In this document: positions 16,188 to 24,821 of the stretch, piece after piece
Numbering within the stretch: position 1 is the stretch's first letter
How the letters are laid out: each line of letters begins with the position of its first letter
Source of the DNA: Flavobacterium sp. ASV13
GTDB lineage: Bacteria; Bacteroidota; Bacteroidia; Flavobacteriales; Flavobacteriaceae
Assembly (NCBI RefSeq): GCF_000745775.1
Contig: NZ_JQJY01000004.1
Span: 434,001-498,000 of the forward strand
Length of the DNA: 64,000 bases
Reading direction: 5' to 3'
The notes under the pieces: model-generated
The model's input: only the letters and a program-made list of their open reading frames with translations
The model's database searches: none
Told to the model about the DNA's origin: nothing
Program-made: the position numbers and the translations under genes

Positions 16188-16336
16188 TAGCGCGGATTTG
16201 TAATCCGTGCCCGCAACTAGTAAAACGCAAACAAATCAGTAAAAACAAAAGCTAAAATATCATGTAGCTTTTGTTTTATATTTACAAAGTACAAACCAAT
16301 TTTTGCAGATCCGAATTATAAATCCCCACTATCGAA
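16188..16336 (+). repeat. Second dispersed repeat family, copy 2
   Basis: It starts TAGCGCGGATTTGTAATCCG, contains AAAAGCT ... GTAGCTTTTGTTTTATATTTACA, and ends near GATCCGAATTATAAATCCCC, an imperfect inverse of the start. The TATATTTA box is about 67 bases upstream of the ATG at 16351, so the repeat may supply that gene's promoter. Confidence 0.75.
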
Positions 16337-16350
16337 AAACATAACCTACA

Positions 16351-17034
16351 ATGAAATATTTAAGCTTAACCCTTTTGATTTTTTTAATTTCTTGTGCAAA
16401 GAAAAATGAATCCGAAAATTTAAATACAGGAGTTGAAACTTTAAAAGCTAAAACTCCATTAAAATTAACAGACAAATCTGTAAAATTTTTATGGAGAGCA
16501 GATGAATATGACAAGGAACTACAGGACACGGTCAATACAATTTTTATAAATCAGGAATATTCAAAAAACATTTCTGAACCTGAAAAAGCGGCTCTTGGAT
16601 TTGTTGCCAGCTTTATTGGAAGTGAGTGCGATTGGGATGGAGCACCAAATGTAAAATATGATAATTTAAGTTGTAAAATTAACACAGCGCTTAATCTCGG
16701 TCATCAATGTTCAGATGAGCATTTAGGTTTTTTAAGAAAGTGGTTTAAAAATGACAAAAAAGCGTTAGAACGTTTAAAAGATTGCTCTGCAGTTCCCTAT
16801 ACAGCAAGTGTTCAGTCAACATTTGATTACATAGATGTTACAACTAAAGGCGACACTATTAAAATATCTTTTGCAGCAAATGGCGTAAATATGCGCACTG
16901 AACAATCTTGGAGCTATAAAGAAGAAGATACATTTGTTTTCAAGAAAGATAATTTAGTTTTTGTTAAATCTAAAGAATCAGAAAATGAAAGAAACTCATT
17001 TGAAATGGATGATGAACTAGAAGAAGAAAAATAA
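16351..17034 (+). CDS. Unrecognised lipoprotein
   Basis: This 227-residue protein has a signal peptide with the lipobox FLISC at residues 11-15, so it is probably anchored in the envelope. The body has five further cysteines (in GSECDWD, LSCKIN, HQCSD, KDCS), which could form disulfides. The C-terminus is very acidic (FEMDDELEEEK). No family is recognised. It sits between a dispersed repeat and a degenerate REP, with no operon partner. Confidence 0.65.
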   Translation: MKYLSLTLLIFLISCAKKNESENLNTGVETLKAKTPLKLTDKSVKFLWRADEYDKELQDTVNTIFINQEYSKNISEPEKAALGFVASFIGSECDWDGAPNVKYDNLSCKINTALNLGHQCSDEHLGFLRKWFKNDKKALERLKDCSAVPYTASVQSTFDYIDVTTKGDTIKISFAANGVNMRTEQSWSYKEEDTFVFKKDNLVFVKSKESENERNSFEMDDELEEEK

Positions 17035-17047
17035 ACGCTGCAAAACT

Positions 17048-17107
17048 AGCTCGACAAAGTGTTCTTCTAAAATTAGATGATCGCTGTGCAAAGTCTCCCT
17101 ACTTCAG
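17048..17107 (+). repeat. Degenerate REP unit
   Basis: AGCTCGACAAAGTGTTCTTCT (17048 onward) and GCTGTGCAAAGTCTCCCTAC (17083-17102) are decayed versions of the two words in the array at 13.6-14.1 kb, in the same order and spacing. It is the most distant member, 2.3 kb from the transposase gene. Confidence 0.75.
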
Positions 17108-17122
17108 TAATTAATTAAAAAA

Positions 17123-17575
17123 ATGAAAAAGACAATACTAATTTTAATGCTTTTTATAACGAGCATCTCCATCGGACAAACTAAACTTGAAGAAGTTACT
17201 GTTGCTCCTAATGGAAAAGTAATTTCTAAAACTACAGTAAAAAAATCGACAAACAGATCTCCTGAAAAAACCATTGAAATGTTTTATAAAAATCAAGATG
17301 ATATTAAAGCACTTGATCCTTTAATAAGTTTTAGATTTTATCAAAAAACCCCATACTATAAATTGAATGAAATTTTAAAGCAAAAAAATAAGAGTTGTGG
17401 TGAATTTGTCGAAAAAACTTTAGTTAAAACTAAAACATCTGATGATAAAAATTCAATTGCATATCTCTACAATGTTACTTATAAAAATATGAAAACAATA
17501 GAAGAAATTATTCTTATAAGAGAATCTACAAATGATAATTTTCAAGTTTACATTTATAATATAAAAAAGCAGTAA
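17123..17575 (+). CDS. Unrecognised secreted protein
   Basis: The 150 residues start with a Sec signal peptide (MKKTILILMLFITSISIGQ). The mature part is basic and shows mixed helix and strand, with one cysteine (KSCGEF). No family is recognised. It starts 16 bases after a degenerate REP. A small secreted gene in a repeat-rich accessory area could be involved in cell-surface or competition functions, but no motif supports that. Confidence 0.55.
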   Translation: MKKTILILMLFITSISIGQTKLEEVTVAPNGKVISKTTVKKSTNRSPEKTIEMFYKNQDDIKALDPLISFRFYQKTPYYKLNEILKQKNKSCGEFVEKTLVKTKTSDDKNSIAYLYNVTYKNMKTIEEIILIRESTNDNFQVYIYNIKKQ

Positions 17576-17586
17576 AATAAAACCCG

Positions 17587-17615
17587 TTAGTGCGGATTTG
17601 CAAATCCACACTAAC
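17587..17615 (+). repeat. Partial unit of the second repeat family
   Basis: TAGTGCGGATTTGCAAATCCACACTA is a short palindromic relative of the TAGCGCGGATTTGTAATCCG word. The rest of the unit is not visible. Confidence 0.6.
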
Positions 17616-17736
17616 ATTCTAATGAGATTATTTTTCACCACAAAAACAAAACACACAGTAAATCAACATCTTAAAATTAATTTATATATTTGATAATCAC
17701 CAAAATCATTAATAATTTTTTCTAACAAAACCACTA

Positions 17737-18552
17737 ATGAAAGAACTTATTAAAATTGGCCGTATCTTTTTTGGTATCGGCGTTGTTGCTTTAGGGATTC
17801 ATCAACTTATAATCAAAGATTTTCGTTCCGAAATTTTAGCTCCATTTCCTGCCTGGGTGCATCATAATAGCATCTTCCCCATTCTTGTCGGAATCGCTTT
17901 GATAGTTGCCGGAATTATTATTTCAGGAGTATTTAAAATCAAATTTATTGACCCCAAAAAAGTATGTCTTTATTTGGGTTTTGGTTTTCTTGTTTCGGTC
18001 ATCGCTTCTCATTTACCGTATATTATAATGCTTAGCGCAACTAAAACTCCAGATTTTCAGGTTTGGATAAATCTTCTCGAAGCCTTAACTTATAGTGGTG
18101 GAGCGTTTGTAATGGCTGGCTCATTTACAGAAAACATTTCGACCGGAAATAAAAAGAATTTTACCTTATTATTAGAAAAACTTATTCCGTGTGGGCGCGT
18201 TTTTTATTCCATTTTAATGATTGTATTTGGATTAAGTCATTTCTTTTTTGCCGGCTTTATTGCGACACTTGTACCAAAATGGTTGCCAGCGCCAATGTTT
18301 TGGACTTATTTTTTTGGTGCTGCGCTTGTCATTGCTGGAATAGCCATTATTTTCAAAATAGTAATAAAACCAATTGGGCTTCTTTTGGCCTTTACGCTTT
18401 TGCTGTTTTTTCTATTCTTTCATATTCCTGACGCAATCGCAAACCCATCAGTTGGCGGCGGAAACGAAATTATTCGTGCACTTATATGCTTGCTTTTCTG
18501 TGGTATTGCATTGGTAATCGCATTGACAAATGATTGCAAAAGGGCATTTTAG
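17737..18552 (+). CDS. DoxX-like membrane protein with two repeated halves
   Basis: The 271 residues are predicted to contain about eight membrane segments. The first half begins IGRIFFGIGVVALGIHQL and the second CGRVFYSILMIVFGLSHFFF; each is followed by an APFPAW or VPKWLP motif, so the protein is an internal duplication of a four-helix DoxX-like unit. DoxX-like proteins are often linked to redox or quinone functions; no cofactor residue is clear here. A TATATTTG -7-like box lies at 17685-17692, 45 bases upstream. The C-terminal tail is short and basic. Confidence 0.7.
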   Translation: MKELIKIGRIFFGIGVVALGIHQLIIKDFRSEILAPFPAWVHHNSIFPILVGIALIVAGIIISGVFKIKFIDPKKVCLYLGFGFLVSVIASHLPYIIMLSATKTPDFQVWINLLEALTYSGGAFVMAGSFTENISTGNKKNFTLLLEKLIPCGRVFYSILMIVFGLSHFFFAGFIATLVPKWLPAPMFWTYFFGAALVIAGIAIIFKIVIKPIGLLLAFTLLLFFLFFHIPDAIANPSVGGGNEIIRALICLLFCGIALVIALTNDCKRAF

Positions 18553-18633
18553 TTCAAATAAATATGAAAAAAGAGAAAAACTGGCTCAAAATAATTGTCG
18601 AGAATTTACTTGATTTTATTTTAAACTGGAAAT

Positions 18634-18735
18634 AGTAATGCAGATTTGCAATTCTTAATACACAATAAAAATCATCAAATACAAAAGCTACAAAAATCAT
18701 GTGGCTTTTTTTATATTTACAAGAAACAAACCAAA
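18634..18735 (+). repeat. Second dispersed repeat family, copy 3 (degenerate)
   Basis: A decayed TAGTAATGCAGATTTGCAAT word is followed by ATCATCAAATACAAAAGCTA (identical to copy 1 here), then GTGGCTTTTTTTATATTTACA. The TATATTTA box (18712-18719) lies 21 bases before the ATG at 18740, ideal for promoter use. Confidence 0.7.
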
Positions 18736-18739
18736 ATAT

Positions 18740-18940
18740 ATGACACTAATTGCAATTTTCTTTCCGTTTGCTTCTTTCTTTTTGAGAGGAAGAATATTAA
18801 CTTCTATAATTTGTCTGATTTTGCAAATCACTTTAATTGGCTGGATTCCTGCAGCGATTTGGGCTGTTATTTCTTTGCAAAATTCAAGAGCTGATAAACG
18901 CAATGAAAAATTAATTAAAGCGATGAAATCCAGATCTTAA
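18740..18940 (+). CDS. YqaE/Pmp3 family membrane protein
   Basis: The start at 18740 (MTLIAIFFPFASFFLRGR) is chosen because it begins the Pmp3 signature; the frame is open a little further upstream but lies in a repeat. The 66 residues have two membrane helices with QITLIGWIPAAIWAV in the second. Pmp3/YqaE proteins influence membrane potential and salt tolerance in yeast and plants; the bacterial role is poorly known. The start lies 21 bases after a promoter-like box carried by the repeat. Confidence 0.85.
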   Translation: MTLIAIFFPFASFFLRGRILTSIICLILQITLIGWIPAAIWAVISLQNSRADKRNEKLIKAMKSRS

Positions 18941-18996
18941 AACAAATAGATAATAAACGATACTTTTTTTGAAACTTATTATAAAAAGCAAATAAT

Positions 18997-19653
18997 ATGG
19001 ATTGGACCGATAATAAGACATTATTAGAATATTCAAAACGCACACCTTGCAAAGAGATATTTCAGGCTGTATGTGATGAACTTGGCAAACATTACCAGGC
19101 AAAAGGCTTTAAATATTCTCGGTCTCAAAAAAAATTAACGCTCGAAAAAGACGATATAAAACTGGAAATTTCATTTTGGTCAACCAAGAGCAATACGCCA
19201 GGCAAATCGGTTTCGTTTGAAATTTTACCCAGTTTTTACTCTAAACAGTTGGCTAAAACGAGCAATATAAACGGGATTCTATTTGGACATACAGGTCTTT
19301 TTTACTATAAATACACTGACAACCCAAAACAAATACTGGTAAAGCAAATATTTGGAGATGAATTGGAACGTATTGATGAATACAGTAATGAATCAAATAT
19401 AATTGAAAACCACTACTGCAACATTTACGGAATTGACAAAGAAAAGTTTGACGCTATTGTAAAATTTATTGATGACAAAATTGTTCCTTGGGTTTCTAAA
19501 CTTGCAACTAACGAAGGAATTTTGGAATTAATAATAAATGCGTGTCCCACAAGAATTGGGTCGTTAAACGGCAAAGGCACGAATTCTGACTTTGTAAAAT
19601 ACGTTCAACTCAATTTTCCAGATATTGATATCGAAAAAAAACTTGGTTTATAA
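18997..19653 (+). CDS. Unrecognised soluble protein
   Basis: This 218-residue protein has no signal peptide or membrane segment. The first part (IFQAVCDELGKHYQAKGFKYSRSQKKLTLEKDDIKLEISFWSTK is read as helix then antiparallel strands) resembles DUF4304-like single-domain proteins in layout only. I do not recognise the family. It follows the YqaE gene by 56 bases and may be co-transcribed. A short hairpin lies downstream. Confidence 0.55.
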   Translation: MDWTDNKTLLEYSKRTPCKEIFQAVCDELGKHYQAKGFKYSRSQKKLTLEKDDIKLEISFWSTKSNTPGKSVSFEILPSFYSKQLAKTSNINGILFGHTGLFYYKYTDNPKQILVKQIFGDELERIDEYSNESNIIENHYCNIYGIDKEKFDAIVKFIDDKIVPWVSKLATNEGILELIINACPTRIGSLNGKGTNSDFVKYVQLNFPDIDIEKKLGL

Positions 19654-19701
19654 TAAACTCCTCAACAAAGGAAAGAGTTCGTTTTAGAAACAGAAAAGTC
19701 A

Positions 19702-19721
19702 GTCCCGAAAACTTTCGGGAC
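19702..19721. repeat. Palindrome GTCCCGAAAACTTTCGGGAC
   Basis: A near-identical palindrome occurs at 29803-29822. It lies between converging genes (19653 and 19745) and may serve as a weak terminator, but no T run follows. Confidence 0.6.
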
Positions 19722-19744
19722 CGCACAACATCAAATAGGTCTTT

Positions 19745-20803
19745 TTAATTTGGTAAGTAAACATTCGCTTTAGTAATTTTCAAAGTATTTTCAGGAGTCG
19801 TATACCAAGCTACAAATTGATCCATTTTATCTTTGTTAGCTGTGTGCCATTCGCTAAATTCATCCTGCGCGCCCATCTGAAAAAGATATTCGTTGTACGT
19901 ATCAAGCAAACCAGCATCGAATAAGGTTTTCTGATATTCTAAAACCACATTTGGGTATTGTTTGAAATCATCTTTAAAGTAGTTTTTAATAAATGCCGTT
20001 CTGATTTCTGAAAGTGATTTTAAAGTAATTTCTTTTTGTCCGAGTACACTCAACGAAAGATTTTTTCCATAAACAGCGCAAAATGGGAGTTTCAAATTTT
20101 TAACATCTACATTTCCATCAATTAAAATGTCGCAGAAATCAATTTTAATTTCGTTGTCTTTAAATTGAATACTGTTTTTATACGTGTTGTAGAGTAATTC
20201 GCTTATTTTTTGAGTTCGTTTGGTTGTTCTTTCTAAATTCACAAAAATTTCACCATACATTAAACCTGCAAGTTTGTTACGTGAGTTTAAATATAATAAA
20301 GTCGCTCTGTAATAGTTTGAAGGATACATTGGATCCACTTCCATTCCTTTTTGGTAACTCAAAATAGCTTCTACATAGTTATCTTGCGATTCATAAACAA
20401 CGCCTTTTTCAAGATACAATCTTCCGGCATTTGGGAATTTTATTAATCCTTCCTCATAAGTTGCAATGGCTTTTTTGGGATTTTTTACATAATCGTAATT
20501 GTTTCCTAGCAACTGATAAAAATCGGCTTCTATTCCAGCATAATTTTTGATTTTTTCCAGCTGATCAATCGCTTTTTGATATTCTTCTTTATGTGTATAT
20601 GCTAATGCAATTTCATACGGATACGCATAATCTGTAGGATCTGTTTTTTCGCATTCTTTTAAGATTGCAATACTTTCATCGTATTTTCCTTCGTCTATTA
20701 ATTTGGCTGCTTTATAAATGTCCTGACATTTAAATTCTCTTTTTTGAGCTTGGATTGTTACAATAAAACATAGTGCAGTAAATAGAATTAGACTGTTTTT
20801 CAT
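19745..20803 (-). CDS. Secreted tetratricopeptide-repeat protein
   Basis: This 352-residue protein has a signal peptide (MKNSLILFTALCFIVTIQAQ) and at least three TPR units: YDESIAILKECEKTDPTDYAYPYEIALAY (residues ~39-67), the next around AIDQLEKIKNYAGIEADFYQLLGNNY, and NYVEAILSYQKGMEVDPMYPS. The C-terminal 150 residues are not TPR and contain a conserved-looking Trp-rich end (EWHTANKDKMDQFVAWYT). TPRs mediate protein contacts; the partner is unknown. It is monocistronic. Confidence 0.85.
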   Translation of the reverse strand: MKNSLILFTALCFIVTIQAQKREFKCQDIYKAAKLIDEGKYDESIAILKECEKTDPTDYAYPYEIALAYTHKEEYQKAIDQLEKIKNYAGIEADFYQLLGNNYDYVKNPKKAIATYEEGLIKFPNAGRLYLEKGVVYESQDNYVEAILSYQKGMEVDPMYPSNYYRATLLYLNSRNKLAGLMYGEIFVNLERTTKRTQKISELLYNTYKNSIQFKDNEIKIDFCDILIDGNVDVKNLKLPFCAVYGKNLSLSVLGQKEITLKSLSEIRTAFIKNYFKDDFKQYPNVVLEYQKTLFDAGLLDTYNEYLFQMGAQDEFSEWHTANKDKMDQFVAWYTTPENTLKITKANVYLPN

Positions 20804-20892
20804 AAGATTAGGTTGTTTTCGGTTAAATCAAATATAAGCATCCTGTGTTTCCTATTTTTACGGAAAAGCGTAATTGTATCAATATTTGGTTT

Positions 20893-20960
20893 CAATTTTG
20901 ATACAATACAAATTATCAAAACAAAAGCTATATATAATCCTACAGCTTTTTTATATTTAC
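20893..20960 (+). repeat. Second dispersed repeat family, copy 4 (partial)
   Basis: It contains ATACAAATTATCAAAACAAA, then AAAAGCTA ... TACAGCTTTTTTATATTTACA. The TATATTTA box is at 20952-20959, 51 bases before the ATG at 21010. Confidence 0.65.
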
Positions 20961-21009
20961 ATGAAGAACGCCTTTCGATAATTCCAAAAAGCAGCAAAAT
21001 TCAAATTAA

Positions 21010-21366
21010 ATGAAAAACTTCCTTCTATATTCCGCAACATTATTTCTATTCAGCTTTAGCAACAATCTAATGGCACAGACACAACTTGAAATGAATCAGA
21101 CGGCTATTAATAATTTTAAAAAAGCAGATGATAAACTCAATCAGGTTTATAAAAATCTAGTGAAAAAATTAGATGAAAAAGAAAAAAGTTTATTGATTAC
21201 AGCCCAGAAAAACTGGATTAAATTTAGAGATTCAAAATGTGATTTTGAAAAACAGCAATATGATGGTGGAAGTATTCAGCCCTTAATTTATTATACATGT
21301 CTTGCCGAATCTACGGAAGATCGAATTAAAGATTTAAAAAGAAACTTAGACGATCGCAACAGATAA
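21010..21366 (+). CDS. Lysozyme-inhibitor LprI family protein (DUF1311)
   Basis: The 118 residues start with a signal peptide (ending LMAQ). The mature part has a coiled helix and LITAQKNWIKFRDSKCDFEKQQ, the DUF1311/LprI signature with the conserved Trp-x5-Cys, and a second Cys in YYTCLAE that could pair with it. In Mycobacterium LprI inhibits lysozyme; for most family members the role is unproved. It probably lies in the periplasm. A DKNYY-family lipoprotein follows 63 bases later. Confidence 0.85.
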   Translation: MKNFLLYSATLFLFSFSNNLMAQTQLEMNQTAINNFKKADDKLNQVYKNLVKKLDEKEKSLLITAQKNWIKFRDSKCDFEKQQYDGGSIQPLIYYTCLAESTEDRIKDLKRNLDDRNR

Positions 21367-21429
21367 TAAAATCAATTTTATCATGAAAAACAGCTAAAAT
21401 CTAATCTCAGAAACTACACAACCTAACCA

Positions 21430-22899
21430 ATGAACCCAAACAAACTCGCACCATTTCTTGCTTTTTTACTCTTTTTCACCTCTTGCAAGGGACATGAAAA
21501 ACAAGATGACATTGTAAAAAACAATCCTGAAGATACAATAAAGCGTTTCATTATTGGCGATCATATGCTTGTTCCAAAATTGAAGGAAGTAAGAACTTAT
21601 GAAATGGTTGGCGGTGAAACTTGGGATGGTCATAGGTATAGTAAAGACCCAAAAATCGATTACGAAAAAACTACTTTATTGATACTTGGAAACAGCATTT
21701 TATTTAAAGAGTATTTTCCTTTTCCGTTTAACTTAGATAAACTAAAACTGATTTCCAGCAATGAATTCATAACTATCTGCAGAGACGACAATTATATTTA
21801 TTACGTTTCTGATCGTATAAAACCAACACAAATTCATATTGCAGGCTACAAACCAATAAATGATTTTGTTTATAAATCAAAAGATGGAGCACTTTTTTTT
21901 CTGGATGCAGAAAAATACAAACTTAATCCTGTAAAAATAAATGTCGATGAAAATTCGATTAAACATTTAGCCGGAAATTATTATTCGGACAAGAACGGTT
22001 TGTATTTTTTTGGTGCACATTATAAAAAAAATATACAAAACAATCAAAGAGATTATATCGAGAAATCAGAAAAGATAATTGATGCAAAAAACGTTGTGCC
22101 TTTCATTTCAAAATACTATTTAACTTTTGGCAATCAGGTTTTTGCAATAGATGACGATGAAATAAAGAAGCTGGATCTTAATACTAAAAAGCTATTTGAA
22201 GTTTATTTCTGGGATAGGCAATCCTTAATTACGGACGGAAAAAATGTATATAGCAATTCAAATTACGGTTATGACGACCGCCGAAACGAAAAAGGTACTT
22301 ATGGTTTTTTATTCCCTTCTCTATTTTCTGGAAGTAATCTGCAAAAAATATATCCACAATCGTTGCCTTTTGCGAACGAAAACAATTCGATTGTTTTTAA
22401 TAAGGGACGCTCTTTTAATTCGATAGAATTAGCCGTGGTAATTAATAACGAGAATTATATTTTGTCAAAACAAAAGAAGATAAAAACAGGCAAAATGTTA
22501 TTTTATCATTCTGAAACCAAGACCAATGGGGATTTTGATGAAAAATATCTGAAAATCTTTAAGAATCAATTTCTTCAATACAAAAATGTACTATATTTTG
22601 ATGATCGTCCTGTAGAAGCTTCAAAATTGGATTTGAAAAATTTAAGACAAATTGAAAACTCCAACTACCTTACAGATGGAAAATCAATATTTTATACTTA
22701 TGGTATTACAGGAATGGGGTTAATTGAAAAAAAAGGTGCAGAATATGCCGTTCTTGATGAACGAATTATAGAAAACGTCTATACAAATGAAATGAAAGCT
22801 ATAAATCCTGATTTGCTTTCTGATGGGATTACTCTTATAAGCAGAAATCAAAAAGCAACAATAAAAGAGCTAAAACTAAATGTAAAAATTGCGGAATAA
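21430..22899 (+). CDS. DKNYY-family lipoprotein
   Basis: The 489 residues begin with a lipoprotein signal (LLFFTSCKG). The body has the DKNYY-type words NYIYYVSDRIKP, YKSKDGALFFLDAEKYKL and GNYYSDKNGLYFFGAHYKK, each a short beta-repeat with 'D-K-N-x-Y-Y/F' turns, so the fold is likely a repeated beta-sheet or propeller. Function unknown. It is followed by an SRPBCC-type gene whose ATG is 26 bases after this stop. Confidence 0.8.
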   Translation: MNPNKLAPFLAFLLFFTSCKGHEKQDDIVKNNPEDTIKRFIIGDHMLVPKLKEVRTYEMVGGETWDGHRYSKDPKIDYEKTTLLILGNSILFKEYFPFPFNLDKLKLISSNEFITICRDDNYIYYVSDRIKPTQIHIAGYKPINDFVYKSKDGALFFLDAEKYKLNPVKINVDENSIKHLAGNYYSDKNGLYFFGAHYKKNIQNNQRDYIEKSEKIIDAKNVVPFISKYYLTFGNQVFAIDDDEIKKLDLNTKKLFEVYFWDRQSLITDGKNVYSNSNYGYDDRRNEKGTYGFLFPSLFSGSNLQKIYPQSLPFANENNSIVFNKGRSFNSIELAVVINNENYILSKQKKIKTGKMLFYHSETKTNGDFDEKYLKIFKNQFLQYKNVLYFDDRPVEASKLDLKNLRQIENSNYLTDGKSIFYTYGITGMGLIEKKGAEYAVLDERIIENVYTNEMKAINPDLLSDGITLISRNQKATIKELKLNVKIAE

Positions 22900-22927
22900 G
22901 CTTAAAAAAAAATCTAAAAGTGTAATC

Positions 22928-23422
22928 ATGGAAGACTTCGACTGGACATCCTTTACAAAGAAAATAGCAATTAAAGCGAATCGCAGCGACATTTATAACG
23001 CCTGGACAATAGCTAATGAACTAGATAAATGGTTTCTCGAAAAAGTTTCTTTTTTTGATGCGAATCAGGAACCAATCAGCAAAGGCAAAAATGTTTCCGA
23101 AGGCAATACTTATGAATGGCTTTGGCATTTATACAAAGATGGAATGAATGGAAAAATTACATCTGCGAATGGAGAAGATTATTTGCAATTTACATTTGAA
23201 GGCAATTGTCTTGTTGATATAAAATTGAGCGAAACCAATGGTTATACAATCGTCGAACTTCATCAGCACAATATTCCGACAGATGATAATTCGAAAAAAT
23301 TCATTAGACTGGGCTGTTCCAACGGCTGGCATTTTTATCTGACCAATCTTAAATCGGTTTATGAAGGTGGATTGGATTTGCGAAATAAGGATGAGAATTT
23401 GGATCCGATGATTAATAATTAA
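22928..23422 (+). CDS. SRPBCC/AHSA1-like domain protein
   Basis: The ATG at 22928 (MEDFDWTSFTKKIAIKANRS) is preferred; an in-frame ATG at 22889 would overlap the upstream gene. The 164 residues match the AHSA1 (START-like) fold with WTIANELDKWFLEKVSF and a C-terminal WHFYLTNLKSVYEGG helix. Such proteins bind hydrophobic ligands or act as stress co-factors; no substrate is known. It may be the second gene of the DKNYY operon. Confidence 0.85.
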   Translation: MEDFDWTSFTKKIAIKANRSDIYNAWTIANELDKWFLEKVSFFDANQEPISKGKNVSEGNTYEWLWHLYKDGMNGKITSANGEDYLQFTFEGNCLVDIKLSETNGYTIVELHQHNIPTDDNSKKFIRLGCSNGWHFYLTNLKSVYEGGLDLRNKDENLDPMINN

Positions 23423-23487
23423 AAATGGAATATACTTTTTACAATGCTGAAACAGAGATTTTATATAAAATAATTTGTGTTTCAAAA

Positions 23488-24279
23488 TCACGCCACAACA
23501 CATTCCATATTTTTTTCTTCCATGATCTTCATATCGATTATTTTTTGAGCAACAGTTCCTCTTTCAAATAAACGAATGAATTTAAAAACGGCGCTAGCAA
23601 AATACCCAGGATTTGAAACCAATCGGGCGATTTCTGTTATTCTTTTGTCTCTTAATTGTGTGCAAGCTTCTTTTTCATTTTCTGGAACTGCTACAAATTC
23701 GGTGGCAAATTTCCATGCCCCATTTCTAGCGGTTTCCATGCTAAAATCAATAAAGAAATTATCTACTTTGCCCGTAAATTTTAATATCCACGTAAGTGTT
23801 GGCCAAATTTTGATCAGGCATTTTTCGACACTGCCAACCAAATTGCTGAGAATGAAGTTTATCTTATCAAAATCAGCTTTTAAATCTTCAATGTCTTCAA
23901 CTGTACTGACTTCTGCCGAAGCAATTCCTAAATCGAGGTTAATATGAGCGTTAATTCCGAGCAATAAATGCTGCAAAACTATAGGCCAAAATTTTTCGGC
24001 TTGTTCAAAAGCAAATGCCCAGCATTCAGATGGTTTTTCTTTCGCTTGATACTGATAATACGCTTTCAAATACCGATTAGCGAAAATAACATCCAATTTT
24101 TCCATTCGCTCGCCATTTTGAAATGAACCAACCAAAATGCCTTCTTTTATTCTTACTGTAACTTCGCGATATAGAATAGCAAATAAACCTAAATTGCTTT
24201 GATCTATTTTTGATTTTTCTATTATTTCATCTAATAAAAAAATTACTTCATCTATAGTATTAGCTTGTTTCATACTCAT
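23488..24279 (-). CDS. DUF5995 family protein
   Basis: The 263 residues show the DUF5995 core: LDVIFANRYLKAYYQYQ and LLLGINAHINLDLGIASAEV, in which the conserved His and Asp of NAHINLDL suggest metal binding or hydrolysis (inference). It is soluble and has no signal peptide. A broken relative lies at 27880-28008, where the same NAHINLDL words can be read, so the genome has or had at least two copies. It converges on the SRPBCC gene. Confidence 0.75.
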   Translation of the reverse strand: MSMKQANTIDEVIFLLDEIIEKSKIDQSNLGLFAILYREVTVRIKEGILVGSFQNGERMEKLDVIFANRYLKAYYQYQAKEKPSECWAFAFEQAEKFWPIVLQHLLLGINAHINLDLGIASAEVSTVEDIEDLKADFDKINFILSNLVGSVEKCLIKIWPTLTWILKFTGKVDNFFIDFSMETARNGAWKFATEFVAVPENEKEACTQLRDKRITEIARLVSNPGYFASAVFKFIRLFERGTVAQKIIDMKIMEEKNMECVVA

Positions 24280-24385
24280 TCAGAATTGGTTGCGGTTAAA
24301 TTGAGAAGAACGAATTTAATTATTTTTATCGTCTGATGAAGTTTTTTTGAAGTAATTATCTTATTATTATTCGTTATTTTAGAAA

Positions 24386-24418
24386 AACAAATCCCAAAAG
24401 AAATCTCTTTTGGGATTG
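24386..24418 (-). terminator. Terminator of the Gre-type gene
   Basis: AATCCCAAAAGA (24390-24401) pairs with TCTTTTGGGATT (24406-24417). On the minus strand TTTGTTTTT follows. Confidence 0.75.
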
Positions 24419-24449
24419 TTACTAAACTTAAAGCGAAACGATACTAAAT

Positions 24450-24821
24450 CTACTCTTCTACTTTCAAAATCTCCAATTTAAGATTTCCTTTCTTAGCTGG
24501 CCATTCAACAATATCGCCTTCTTTGTAGCCAACCATTGCAATTCCTTCATCAGAAAGTACAGAAATTTTATTTTTGCTAACTTTTGCTTTTTCCGGACCA
24601 ACTAAAAGGATTGTTTTTTCTACGTTATTGATATGATCTTTGTAGGTAACTTTTCGATCTATCGAAACAATATCTTCAGGCAGGTTTTTTCTTAATACCT
24701 GAGTGGCATGTTTTAATTCGCCCAATAACAATTCTTCTTCTCTTGGTGTTACCTTTTTTCTTCGTACGTGATCTTTAATTAAATCGTATGTTCCTGTTGT
24801 TAAAATAATATTTTGTGACAT
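24450..24821 (-). CDS. GreA/GreB-like elongation factor (C-terminal domain type)
   Basis: The 123 residues end with the GreA/GreB C-terminal fold: VLSDEGIAMVGYKEGDIVEWPAKKGNLKLEILKV. The N-terminal half has a basic helical segment (LIKDHVRRKKVTPREEELLLGELKHATQVL) that is shorter than the coiled coil of true GreA. It is therefore closer to Rnk/Gre-like factors, which bind RNA polymerase near its secondary channel. Acidic residues at the helix tip that would stimulate cleavage are not clearly present. It is monocistronic and ends in a terminator. Confidence 0.85.
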   Translation of the reverse strand: MSQNIILTTGTYDLIKDHVRRKKVTPREEELLLGELKHATQVLRKNLPEDIVSIDRKVTYKDHINNVEKTILLVGPEKAKVSKNKISVLSDEGIAMVGYKEGDIVEWPAKKGNLKLEILKVEE

